Assembly: GCA_016187935.1 (NCBI GenBank)
Contig: JACPIU010000002.1
Coordinates: 1-64,000, forward strand
Source: Bdellovibrio sp.
GTDB taxonomy: Bacteria; Bdellovibrionota; Bacteriovoracia; Bacteriovoracales; Bacteriovoracaceae
DNA length: 64,000 nt
Direction of reading: 5' to 3'
The notes below the pieces were generated by a model that made no database searches, was not told the DNA's origin, and was given only the letters and a program-made list of their open reading frames with translations. Made by a program: the position numbers and the translations under genes. Below, piece by piece: positions 8,494 through 16,727 of the stretch (position 1 is its first letter; the number at the start of each line of letters is the position of its first letter).

Positions 8494-10828
8494 ACATTTT
8501 AAACCGCGGGTTGCTCGTAAGTTTATTGGGAAATATCGTCCGAGATTAGACGCCATAGAGAAGGCCGCGGGGCAAGTAAAATTTGTCGATGATCTTACTC
8601 TCAAGACCAATTTTCCCGACATGCTTTATGCCAAGGTTATGCGCAGCCCTTATGCCCACGCAAAAATTAAAAACATGGATATTGGTCGAGCTGAAAAGTT
8701 ACCTGGCGTAAAGGCCATTCTTACATACAAGGACCCTGAAATAGCTGCTTTAAGGGCCACCAACGCTGGATGGACTGATGGGGTTGATACTGTTTCTTAT
8801 GATCGCATGATGTGGAGGCATTTTCGCGATCGACGCGTGCTCGGCGACCATGCTTGCTGGGTCACGGATGAAGTTGGTGCGGTGGTGGCGGCAGAGACCG
8901 AAGAGATTGCGGAGGAGGCGCTTAAACTTATCAAAGTTGAATGGGAAGTTTTGCCTTTTGTCCTCGATCCTGTTGAGGCAATGAATCCAGGCGCACCTGT
9001 CATTCATCCTGAGATTTCGCCAAATAATATTTTGCCTAAAGACCCCGTCGGTGGCGCCGATATTTTTGTCAACCGGGGTAATATTGATAAAGCTTTTGCT
9101 GAAGCCGATGTGGTGGTGGAAGATACCTCCATCCACCATAATGCCACCCAGGCCTCCTTGGATAACTGGTGCTGTTTGGTGGATTGGAAAGATGACAAAA
9201 TAACCGTTCGCTCAAATTCCTTTGAAACAGATCAGTCACGGATGCACATCAGCCAGATGTTAGATATCCCGATTCACAAAGTACGAGTCATAAGCTCTTA
9301 CGTCGGCGGACAATTCGGCCGTGGAGATACGGGAGATCAGCCGTTTTTTCTTTTCACGGCGTTTTTGTCAAAAAAGACGGGACGACCGGTGAAGTTCAAG
9401 CATTCTCGAAGAGAGAGTTTTCACGATTCCCGACAGCCGGCGATTTATCTCGGGAAAATGGGAGCGAAGAGAGATGGAACCATAACTTCGATGTATTTTA
9501 AATCAATCGGCAATTCCGGCGCTTACGCCGACCACACCATGTTTGCCTTGAAGTTTGCTCCTGCTGAAATAACGGAAGTCGCCTTGGCCCACATTCCTAA
9601 CATCAAAATGGAGTCCTACGGCGTTTATACCAATAAACTTCCGGCATGTATGATGAGGGGAGTTGGGAATTCCCAATTCAATTTAATTTTTGGCCATATC
9701 GTCGATATGCTTGCCGAGAAACTCGGTATGGACCCGATTGATCTTGCGGTTAAAAATTTTGGGCATGAGTGGGGAAGCATGCCGGATAAAAGTTTAGTGG
9801 CGGTTTTGAACGAAGGCGCAGAGAGGATAGGATGGCGAGAGAAGCGCCATAAACCTGGAGCGGATCCAGGGACGAAAAAAAGAGGCGTGGGATTTTCTTT
9901 CCATCCGGCCTGGCATGCAGAATGGCAAGAAGCACGTCGAGGCGAAATCCAAGTCGGAATAACTTTGAACACCGACTGTACTGTCATGCTTGAGGCCCCA
10001 ACGGTGGAAACGGGCACAGGATCAAACACCTGCAACATCTTGGGATGTGCAGAGGCCTTGAGTTTTCTCGCGATCACACCTGACGATATCTGCTGGTCCC
10101 ATGTCATCGATACTGAAACGAGTTTGAAGGATTGCGTTCAGACCGATAGTGCTGTTTCTTTTCTGCAATCGGAAGTTCTTGCTCATGCCGCCAAAGAATT
10201 AAAAAAGCGTCTTATTGAAAAGGCTGCGGTAGTCATGAAAAAGAAACCAGAGGAATTGGACATTGTGGATGGTAGTGTGGTCTCTAGTGGCGGTAGCATG
10301 ACAGTCAAGGAATTGATGAAGCAGGGTGATTTACTGCCTATTGTTATCCATATGAACAAAGCGCCGAATGGCCAAAAAACGGGTGTCCCTTATATTGCAA
10401 CTTTTGCTGAAGTGGAAGTTGATACGGATCTTGGCAAAGTTGATCTTGTGAAACTTGTTGTGGTCAATGATTGCGGAACCGTCATGTTCGCTTCGGGAGC
10501 AGAAGCGCAACAAATCGGTGGACAATGTATCGGCGTCGGAGAATCTTTGACTGAAGAAATTATCTACGATGAAGAAACAGGTCGTCCGCTTAATTTTAAT
10601 TTGATTGATTACAAAATTCCTACCATGGCCGATATGCCTGAAATCGATCCTGTGTTGATGGAAGTATGGAAAGGCGCGGGCGAGTATGGTGCCTGTGGAA
10701 TAGGAGAAGGTACCGTAACCTGTACTCCCAGATCAGTGTTGAACGCAATCTATAATGCCATTGGAGTTAGAATCAACGATATTCCTATCAAGCCTGAGAA
10801 AGTACTCAAGGCCCTGGGAAAGGTTTAA
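8486..10828 (+). CDS. molybdenum hydroxylase large (molybdopterin-binding) subunit
   Basis: A 780-residue catalytic subunit of the xanthine dehydrogenase/aldehyde oxidase/HcrA family. I place the start at the ATG at 8486, which overlaps the previous stop and has AGAGAGAGG just upstream. The DAIEKAAGQVKFVDDL start, SSYVGGQFGRGD (MCD-cofactor loop), the PACMMRGVG segment and the C-terminal YGACGIGEG with the family's base-type Glu are all present. Family members hydroxylate aromatic heterocycles, aldehydes or CoA-thioesters, or run in reverse. The substrate cannot be read from the sequence. The unusual FAD subunit downstream points to the HcrABC (4-hydroxybenzoyl-CoA reductase) branch rather than a purine oxidase. 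Confidence 0.92.
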   Translation: MNKHFKPRVARKFIGKYRPRLDAIEKAAGQVKFVDDLTLKTNFPDMLYAKVMRSPYAHAKIKNMDIGRAEKLPGVKAILTYKDPEIAALRATNAGWTDGVDTVSYDRMMWRHFRDRRVLGDHACWVTDEVGAVVAAETEEIAEEALKLIKVEWEVLPFVLDPVEAMNPGAPVIHPEISPNNILPKDPVGGADIFVNRGNIDKAFAEADVVVEDTSIHHNATQASLDNWCCLVDWKDDKITVRSNSFETDQSRMHISQMLDIPIHKVRVISSYVGGQFGRGDTGDQPFFLFTAFLSKKTGRPVKFKHSRRESFHDSRQPAIYLGKMGAKRDGTITSMYFKSIGNSGAYADHTMFALKFAPAEITEVALAHIPNIKMESYGVYTNKLPACMMRGVGNSQFNLIFGHIVDMLAEKLGMDPIDLAVKNFGHEWGSMPDKSLVAVLNEGAERIGWREKRHKPGADPGTKKRGVGFSFHPAWHAEWQEARRGEIQVGITLNTDCTVMLEAPTVETGTGSNTCNILGCAEALSFLAITPDDICWSHVIDTETSLKDCVQTDSAVSFLQSEVLAHAAKELKKRLIEKAAVVMKKKPEELDIVDGSVVSSGGSMTVKELMKQGDLLPIVIHMNKAPNGQKTGVPYIATFAEVEVDTDLGKVDLVKLVVVNDCGTVMFASGAEAQQIGGQCIGVGESLTEEIIYDEETGRPLNFNLIDYKIPTMADMPEIDPVLMEVWKGAGEYGACGIGEGTVTCTPRSVLNAIYNAIGVRINDIPIKPEKVLKALGKV

Positions 10829-10837
10829 GGTGGAAAT

Positions 10838-13324
10838 ATGAAGAACTTTGAATATATTGCAGCGACATCTCTCAAACAAGCTGAAGTTTCATTATCGCAA
10901 GGCAAAGATGAAAAATCGGTGAGTGTGATTGCGGGCGGCACTGATCTGCTTGGAACACTTAAGGATAAAATTCATCCCACTGGCCCGGAGGTTGTGGTTG
11001 ATCTCAAAACTATTTCTGGGCTTAGCTATGTGAAAGAGGATAAGGCCGGCCTGCACATCGGTGCCTTGACCACATTGCGAGAAATTGCCACAAACAAATC
11101 CGTTACCGAGAAGTACAGCATGCTTGCACAGGCAGCGCGTTCAGTGGCCTCTCCCCAGATCAGAAATATGGGAACTATCGGAGGAAATATTTGTCAGGAG
11201 CCACGGTGCTGGTATTATCGTGCTCCCGATAATCAATTTCACTGTTTGAGAAAAGGCGGAATTAAATGCGGGGCAACTCATGGTGATAATCGTTATCACT
11301 CCATCTTCGGAGGCGTGCACGTCGCCGCCCCAGCTTGTACCTCCGCCTGTCCTGGCAATGTTGAGATCGCGACCTATATGGGCCAGGTTCGAGAGGGGGA
11401 AATTGGCAAAGCGGCCGAGACATTACTTGCCAACAATCCTATTCCTGCAATGACAGGAAGAGTTTGTCCTCATTTGTGTGAGTCATCGTGTAATCGCGGC
11501 ACTTTTGATGAGTCGGTGTCAATCAGACAAGTGGAACGTTTTCTGGGTGATTATATTTTAGAGAATTCCTCAAAGTTAATGAAAGCACCCAAAAAACAAT
11601 TAAGCAAAAAAATTGCCATTGTGGGAGCTGGTCCTGCCGGCCTTTCCGCCGCTTACTATCTCAGAAAGCTTGGATACAAGATCACTGTGTTCGATAAAAT
11701 GCCGGAGGCCGGAGGAATGCTCAGATATTGTATTCCTGGCTATCGCCTGCCAAATGACGTCGTTCGAAAGCAAATTACCGCCTTGGAAAAAATGGGAATT
11801 GTTTTCGAACTCAATGTCGATATTGGGAGTAAAGGCAAAACACTCAAAGATCTTAAGAAAAAATTCAGCAGTGTTTTTCTGGCAACCGGAACTTGGGAGC
11901 AGAAATCTCTTAAGCTTGAGAAGTCAGAACTCCTGACTTCTGGCATGGATTTTTTGGTCAATATCGAGAAAAATAAAAAGCTATACCCTTCGCAGTTTGG
12001 TTTTCAAGTAGGCGGACAAGGCGCGACGCTGAGGCGTGCTTCCAGCACGTCGCAGGCGTCGAGTCCGCAGGCTAACGCACTGGAAAATCAAAATCCGAAG
12101 GGTATACCTCCTGGGGATAAAGTACTCGTTATCGGTGGAGGAAATGTCGCGGTGGATGTCGCCATCAGTGCTCTCAGACTTGGAGCAAAAGAAGTCACTA
12201 TGGCATGTCTTGAAGATAGAAAGACCATGCCGGCCTTCCCGGAGGATATTGAACATGCGGTTCGTGAAGGGATCAATCTCATGCCTTCATTCGGACCGCA
12301 TAAAATTTTGGAATCCAATGGCAAATTAACTGGGATGGAATTTGTTCGTTGTTCCAGAGTTTTTGATGAGAATGGATGCTTTAATCCCAGTTTCGACTTG
12401 GCCCAAAAAGAAACAGTCGAAGCGGATAGAATCATTTTGGCCATTGGCCAAGCCACAGATTTGGGATATGTGGGCAAATCTTTAAAAACAGAACGAGGAT
12501 TAATTGTGGTGGATAATGAGACGAAGGCCACAAGTCAGACCGGCATTTTCGCTGGAGGCGATGTCACGAGCGGGCCTTCTTCAGTCATTCAGGCCATCGC
12601 GTCCGGGCGCAAGGCCGCGACCTCCATTGATGCCTATCTCGCTGGGAAAAAAGATAAAACAGTCGTCAGAGAGCGTGTCAATTTAGGCGATTTTGTCGAT
12701 GCCCATAGTCGTTGCTACAGCTCTTGTGATCGAGCACAGCAATGCCAGGCCTTGACCGTCAGGGGGCTTGATCAAGAGGATTATAAAACATTGGATGTCA
12801 GTGCTTTGCAGAGTGAAGTACAACGCTGTATGAATTGTTCCTGTGTAGCGGTCAATGCTTCGGATTTGGCCCCGGCCCTTGTCGCTCTGGATGCAAAAAT
12901 CAGAACAACGAAGCAGGTCGTATCGGCGGCGGATTTCTTTTCAATGTCTCCTAATTTAGATCAAAATGAGATTGTTAAAGAGATTGAAATTCCGGCAAAT
13001 GCGGGGCCGGTGCAACAGAGTTATCTCAAATTCAGAATAAGAAATGCTATTGATTTTCCAATCGTGAGTTTGGCTTCGGTATTAAATTCAAAGAATGGGC
13101 AATTTGTGAGCGCCAAATTGGTATTGGGTGCTGTGGCCCCGATTCCACTTAGGATCGAGGCGGTAGAGAAATTTTTAAAAGGCAAAACCGCCAGCGAAGA
13201 AGTGGCCAATGAGGCGGGAGAGATTGCCGTGAAAAATGCCAAACCTCTGGCGAAAAACAAATATAAATTGCAAATTGTGAAGGCCTTGATTAAGAAAGCT
13301 ATTCTTGAAAACAAAAATTATTAA
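10838..13324 (+). CDS. composite FAD subunit of molybdenum hydroxylase with inserted GltD-like oxidoreductase
   Basis: An 828-residue protein. Residues 1-159 are the N-terminal half of a CoxM/HcrB FAD subunit (IAGGTDLLG, GTIGGNIC). Residues ~670-828 are the second half (NASDLAPALVALDA onward). Between them, about residues 160-665, sits a whole GltD-like module: an N-terminal [4Fe-4S] region (ACTSACPGN, GRVCPHLCESSC), a FAD Rossmann GAGPAGLSAA near 262 and an NAD(P)H Rossmann VIGGGNVAVD near 429. Cysteines C124, C136 and C144 before the insert and C669 after it match the spacing of the [4Fe-4S] loop of 4-hydroxybenzoyl-CoA reductase beta, so the insertion lies between the third and fourth ligand. 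A further Cys-rich linker (about 625-669) closes the insert. Likely role: coupling the molybdenum hydroxylase directly to NAD(P)H. Residues 382-423 come from a palindromic element. Confidence 0.85.
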   Translation: MKNFEYIAATSLKQAEVSLSQGKDEKSVSVIAGGTDLLGTLKDKIHPTGPEVVVDLKTISGLSYVKEDKAGLHIGALTTLREIATNKSVTEKYSMLAQAARSVASPQIRNMGTIGGNICQEPRCWYYRAPDNQFHCLRKGGIKCGATHGDNRYHSIFGGVHVAAPACTSACPGNVEIATYMGQVREGEIGKAAETLLANNPIPAMTGRVCPHLCESSCNRGTFDESVSIRQVERFLGDYILENSSKLMKAPKKQLSKKIAIVGAGPAGLSAAYYLRKLGYKITVFDKMPEAGGMLRYCIPGYRLPNDVVRKQITALEKMGIVFELNVDIGSKGKTLKDLKKKFSSVFLATGTWEQKSLKLEKSELLTSGMDFLVNIEKNKKLYPSQFGFQVGGQGATLRRASSTSQASSPQANALENQNPKGIPPGDKVLVIGGGNVAVDVAISALRLGAKEVTMACLEDRKTMPAFPEDIEHAVREGINLMPSFGPHKILESNGKLTGMEFVRCSRVFDENGCFNPSFDLAQKETVEADRIILAIGQATDLGYVGKSLKTERGLIVVDNETKATSQTGIFAGGDVTSGPSSVIQAIASGRKAATSIDAYLAGKKDKTVVRERVNLGDFVDAHSRCYSSCDRAQQCQALTVRGLDQEDYKTLDVSALQSEVQRCMNCSCVAVNASDLAPALVALDAKIRTTKQVVSAADFFSMSPNLDQNEIVKEIEIPANAGPVQQSYLKFRIRNAIDFPIVSLASVLNSKNGQFVSAKLVLGAVAPIPLRIEAVEKFLKGKTASEEVANEAGEIAVKNAKPLAKNKYKLQIVKALIKKAILENKNY
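11982..12106. repeat. 125-bp palindromic element inserted in frame in a coding sequence
   Basis: The ends are a perfect 11-bp inverted repeat (TATACCCTTCG at 11982-11992 and its complement at 12096-12106). The next 17 positions pair at about 13, followed by GCGGAC/GTCCGC and an inner imperfect hairpin (GACGCTGAGGCGTGCT against AGCACGTCGCAGGCGTC) with a TCC loop. The whole block can fold on itself. It encodes an unusual Gly/Gln/Ser/Ala-rich stretch (residues 382-423 of the FAD/GltD protein), lying just before the NAD(P)H Rossmann motif, where GltD-type proteins have a linker. The reading frame stays open. It resembles a MITE or an in-frame palindromic element like those of Rickettsia in architecture, not in sequence. 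Confidence 0.8.
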
Positions 13325-13463
13325 GCTTTTTGGCGGACTATTTTTCGCGGGTAATTGATTTAAGGTGGATAGCTGATGAGATTAGTAAATTGAATTCGCC
13401 CGTTGGGCAATCCAGAAGATTTATTTTTAGGAATTAAAATAATCAGACATTAATTTATCTGAG

Positions 13464-13490
13464 TAAAGTTTGCCATTTCAGCTCGGGTAA
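13464..13490 (+). promoter_or_regulatory. sigma-28 (FliA) promoter for motAB
   Basis: TAAAGTTT at 13464-13471 matches the sigma-28 -35 consensus at 8 of 8, then exactly 11 bp of spacer, then TCGGGTAA at 13483-13490, which matches the -10 GCCGATAA at 5 of 8 including the final TAA. It lies about 120 bp before motA, a class of gene commonly under this sigma factor, so both motif and context agree. Confidence 0.65.
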
Positions 13491-13547
13491 TTCCAACCTT
13501 TTTGAATATTTTCCTCATCTTTCCGAATAGAGAGCGTGGAGAACTCC

Positions 13548-13622
13548 ATGCCTTCTTTAGTTATAGATAAAAAAAATATTATTGATAACCATCATGATGG
13601 TGAATTGATTTGGTTACATTAG
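13548..13622 (+). CDS. possible 24-residue leader peptide overlapping motA
   Basis: An ATG at 13548, preceded by GGAG, opens a 24-codon frame ending in TAG at 13620-13622, 13 bp inside motA. motA itself starts with TTG at 13610. Translation of the small frame would bring ribosomes over the weak motA start, so it could couple or tune MotA synthesis. There is no homology to support it. It could be chance. Confidence 0.3.
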   Translation: MPSLVIDKKNIIDNHHDGELIWLH

Positions 13623-14488
13623 TTGGTTTTATTATTGTCACTGCCTGTGTTGTCGGGGGCTATATCCTCGAAGGCGGGCATATGCATGTTCTCTTCCAGC
13701 CCATCGAATTATTAATTATTTTAGGCGCTGCCATCGGCTCTATCGTGGCCTCTTGTTCACCCAGCTTGATTAAAAGCATGATTCACAACATCACAGGAAT
13801 TTTTCTGTCTTCAAAAATTAATAAAGATTTTTATTTGGATTTATTGCGCCTCTTGCATGACTTGATTAAATTGTTTACCGCTGGCCCTCAGGAAATTGAA
13901 AAACATATTGAAAATCCGCATGAAAGTCCGCTCTTCCAAAAATTTCCGCAAATCGCGAAAAATCACCATTTGGTTGCTTTCATTTGCAATACCATGACTC
14001 TGCAACTTTCCATTAGTGTCGAACCTCATAACTTGGAAGATCTCTTGGATACCGACATCAAAACCATGCATGACGAAGAAGAATTAGTACCCAAGACGCT
14101 CTTTCGCGTGGCCGATGCTCTGCCTGGTTTAGGTATCGTTGCGGCGGTTTTAGGTATTGTTATTACAATGGGCAAGTTGGCACAAGGAAAAGAAACTATC
14201 GGACATAGTGTTGCTGCTGCTTTGATTGGAACTTTTCTTGGGGTTCTTATGTCTTACGGATTCTTTCAACCCTTGGCCGCCAAAATTGAAAATAAACTTC
14301 TTGAAGAGGGAAAGTGTTTTGGTGTTGCAAAAGCTGCCTTGCTGGCCTTGGCACGAGGATGCAATCCAAAGATTTGTATTGAGTTCGCTCGCAGAAGTAT
14401 TCCCACGGAACATCGGCCTTCATTCACTGAGTTAGAGGCGGCAGTTCGCGGAAGTGCCGCACCGGCCGCCGGTAAAAAGGCGGCATAA
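13610..14488 (+). CDS. motA: flagellar motor stator protein MotA
   Basis: A 292-residue, four-helix stator subunit. The start is the TTG at 13610, because the protein then begins VTLVGFIIVTACVVGGYILEGG, matching the MotA N terminus (LLGY-type start, GGYL). Two conserved prolines that couple ion flow to torque are seen in ADALPGLGIVAAVLG and GFFQPLAAK. The large cytoplasmic loop (about 60-170) carries the charged residues that act on FliG. The C terminus ends in the HRPSFTELEAAVR segment. motB follows 8 bp downstream. Expected partner: MotB in a 5:2 inner-membrane stator. Confidence 0.95.
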   Translation: MVTLVGFIIVTACVVGGYILEGGHMHVLFQPIELLIILGAAIGSIVASCSPSLIKSMIHNITGIFLSSKINKDFYLDLLRLLHDLIKLFTAGPQEIEKHIENPHESPLFQKFPQIAKNHHLVAFICNTMTLQLSISVEPHNLEDLLDTDIKTMHDEEELVPKTLFRVADALPGLGIVAAVLGIVITMGKLAQGKETIGHSVAAALIGTFLGVLMSYGFFQPLAAKIENKLLEEGKCFGVAKAALLALARGCNPKICIEFARRSIPTEHRPSFTELEAAVRGSAAPAAGKKAA

Positions 14489-14496
14489 GGAGATTT

Positions 14497-15258
14497 ATGG
14501 CCACAGCGGCGAATGATAAAAAATCACAGCCCCAGTTAGTTATTAAGAAGAAGATTATGGGTGGTCATGCCGGCCACCACGGTGGTGCTTGGAAAGTTGC
14601 CTACGCAGACTTCATCACAGCGATGATGGCCTTTTTTATGGTCTTGTGGCTTATGGGGGCGGATGAGGAAACCAAGCAGATTATTCAACAATATTTTGCT
14701 GAGGGCAAAACGCCCGGTGATACGGTCAATGAAAATGGGGCGTTAGGTGGAGGCGATGGCAGCATGAGGGCCGATGGCGCACAGGGGAGATTCAGTCAAG
14801 AGTGGTTCAAGCGACCCACCGCCACGGCACCTGTTTATTTAGAAGAGCAGGAAACTCTTCACAGTCTCCAACGCTTTGAAGGGGCCGCTTTTTCCCCGGA
14901 TACATCGAATGATGTCAAGGTCATGTTTAAAATTCCCGGTGAAGTTAAATTTCCTGTAAGCTCGCATATTGTGCCTTCTGCTGCCTATGAATATTTGCGC
15001 TCTATTTCCAATGCGATTAGAGAGCATGATGGCACGATTGTGATTGAAGGAAGAGGAGACAAGCAGGATGATTGGTCCCTGGCCTTTGTTCGCGCAACAG
15101 CAATCCGAAATATTTTGATAAAGGATTATGCTATTAATCCAGATAAACTTATCCCTATGGCCGCCTATGATATTGGTGATAATGGTCGGGTTATTGCCAG
15201 CGGGGAGGCCAAACGTGGTCAGATAACCTTCATTCTAAAAAGAACCCGCGAACAGTAG
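14497..15258 (+). CDS. motB: flagellar motor stator protein MotB
   Basis: A 253-residue protein: a short cytoplasmic tail (1-30, with the KKKIMGGHAGHHGGAWKVAY box common to MotB), one transmembrane helix (about 36-55) with the ion-binding Asp38 in YADFITAMMAFFMVLWLM, a plug/linker, and a C-terminal OmpA-like peptidoglycan-binding domain (about 140-253, ending GQITFILKR). Asp38 and the overall form suit a proton or sodium stator; the ion cannot be assigned by eye. Shares the motA transcript. Confidence 0.95.
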   Translation: MATAANDKKSQPQLVIKKKIMGGHAGHHGGAWKVAYADFITAMMAFFMVLWLMGADEETKQIIQQYFAEGKTPGDTVNENGALGGGDGSMRADGAQGRFSQEWFKRPTATAPVYLEEQETLHSLQRFEGAAFSPDTSNDVKVMFKIPGEVKFPVSSHIVPSAAYEYLRSISNAIREHDGTIVIEGRGDKQDDWSLAFVRATAIRNILIKDYAINPDKLIPMAAYDIGDNGRVIASGEAKRGQITFILKRTREQ

Positions 15259-15370
15259 CGCAAAATTCTCTTACATTTCCTTACGGGCCTATTTGTATCA
15301 ACACCATTTTCTCATCAAGAGGTAAAATAGCTCTTAGGAATTTTTTGGTAATTCTAAGGAAGGAGTTATT

Positions 15371-16720
15371 ATGAAGCGACTGTTGTCCATTGTGCTGGCC
15401 GTTTTTTCTTTCCCAATATGGGCCAATTTGGAAAAGGCCCCACCCTCCATAAATATGACTGAGAATAGAGGGAAAGCGGTTTTTGTCGATTTCAAAAAGG
15501 CCAACTCTCAAATTGTTTATGATGTCAGCAAGGGGATTGCTTGGGCGGATACCACCATCATTTTTGAAAACCAAGAAAGTGGTTACGCCATTTTTGATTT
15601 GGTACCGGAAGCGACCACGGCCATGGTTGATGATTCAACCGTGAGCATCGGAACATATAGCATTTCCGGGGTCACCAAAGTGAGATATCTCAATGTCGTT
15701 TTAGCGCCCGGCCTCCATACCCTGAAAGTGCGCAATCCCATCAGTGAGAATATCACTTTTAGCAGCAGCCAGGTGAAGAGTGCTTTTTGGACTGATGATT
15801 TAAATGATCAAGGATTTTTAGAACAGTATCTTCCTTCCAATTTAGAATTTGATCAATACAAAATAAATTTCACGCTCAAGATTATTGGAACTAGTGTCGC
15901 TCACGAAATTTTTACAAATGGCGATGACAAGCTTGTGGCAAATAACGAATGGACAGTGGAATTTCCTGAATACTTCAATACTTCGTCAATTTTCTTTCAT
16001 CTCACACCGGTTGGAAATTTTCGCAAGCTGGCCTTTAGCTATCGTTCAATCGATGGCCGAGAAATTCCGGTCATGATGTATAGTAATCAGGATTTGAATG
16101 CCTATAAAACTAAAACCCAGAATACTCTTGCGGAATTGGAGAGAGATTATGGCCCATTCCCTCACCAAAAAGTGGTTATCTATGGAGCAGGGGCGGGCGG
16201 AATGGAATATTGCGGGGCGACCATTTCAAGTCTATGGGCCCTTTCCCATGAGCTAACCCATTCCTATTTTGCCAGAGGAGTGATGCCTGCTTCAGGTAAT
16301 GCCGGTTGGATTGATGAAGCTGTGGCAAGCTGGAGGGATGATGGTTATCGACAAAGCAATCTCTCTGATCTGTCAGTATCGAGAATGGCAGGACATTCGC
16401 TTTATATGCGCGAAACCGACCAGGACGCTTATTCAAAAGGTGCAAGGTTTATGGGGTATATGGACAAGCTTTTCACCGACAAAGGTGGTTTGAAGAAATT
16501 TTTACGTGATCTCTTTGAGAAGCGACTTTTTAAACCTTTGCAAACTCAGGACTTTCATCATGATTTGGAACTCTACTTTAATCACACTTTGGAGACTGAG
16601 TTTAATAAATATATTTATGGTGCTGGTGGTATAAAAGAAAAGTTCAACCGACAATTAGGCCCTGTTCATAACCCCTATCATCCAAGGTTGACGAAGGCCC
16701 AGCTGAAGGCACTTCTCTAG
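15371..16720 (+). CDS. secreted M1-like gluzincin peptidase
   Basis: A 449-residue protein with a signal peptide (1-18, cleaved after IWA). The zinc site is H293-E-L-T-H297 followed by exactly 18 residues and E316 (WIDEAVASW), the HExxH-x18-E spacing of M1 aminopeptidases. About 25 residues earlier stands GGMEYCG, in the place of the GxMEN exopeptidase loop. An N-terminal beta-rich region (30-250) fits the M1 saddle domain. The C-terminal armadillo-like domain is shorter than in classical M1 enzymes. AGGAAGGAG directly precedes the ATG. Likely periplasmic or secreted aminopeptidase; substrate unknown. Confidence 0.8.
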   Translation: MKRLLSIVLAVFSFPIWANLEKAPPSINMTENRGKAVFVDFKKANSQIVYDVSKGIAWADTTIIFENQESGYAIFDLVPEATTAMVDDSTVSIGTYSISGVTKVRYLNVVLAPGLHTLKVRNPISENITFSSSQVKSAFWTDDLNDQGFLEQYLPSNLEFDQYKINFTLKIIGTSVAHEIFTNGDDKLVANNEWTVEFPEYFNTSSIFFHLTPVGNFRKLAFSYRSIDGREIPVMMYSNQDLNAYKTKTQNTLAELERDYGPFPHQKVVIYGAGAGGMEYCGATISSLWALSHELTHSYFARGVMPASGNAGWIDEAVASWRDDGYRQSNLSDLSVSRMAGHSLYMRETDQDAYSKGARFMGYMDKLFTDKGGLKKFLRDLFEKRLFKPLQTQDFHHDLELYFNHTLETEFNKYIYGAGGIKEKFNRQLGPVHNPYHPRLTKAQLKALL

Positions 16721-16727
16721 CAAAGGT

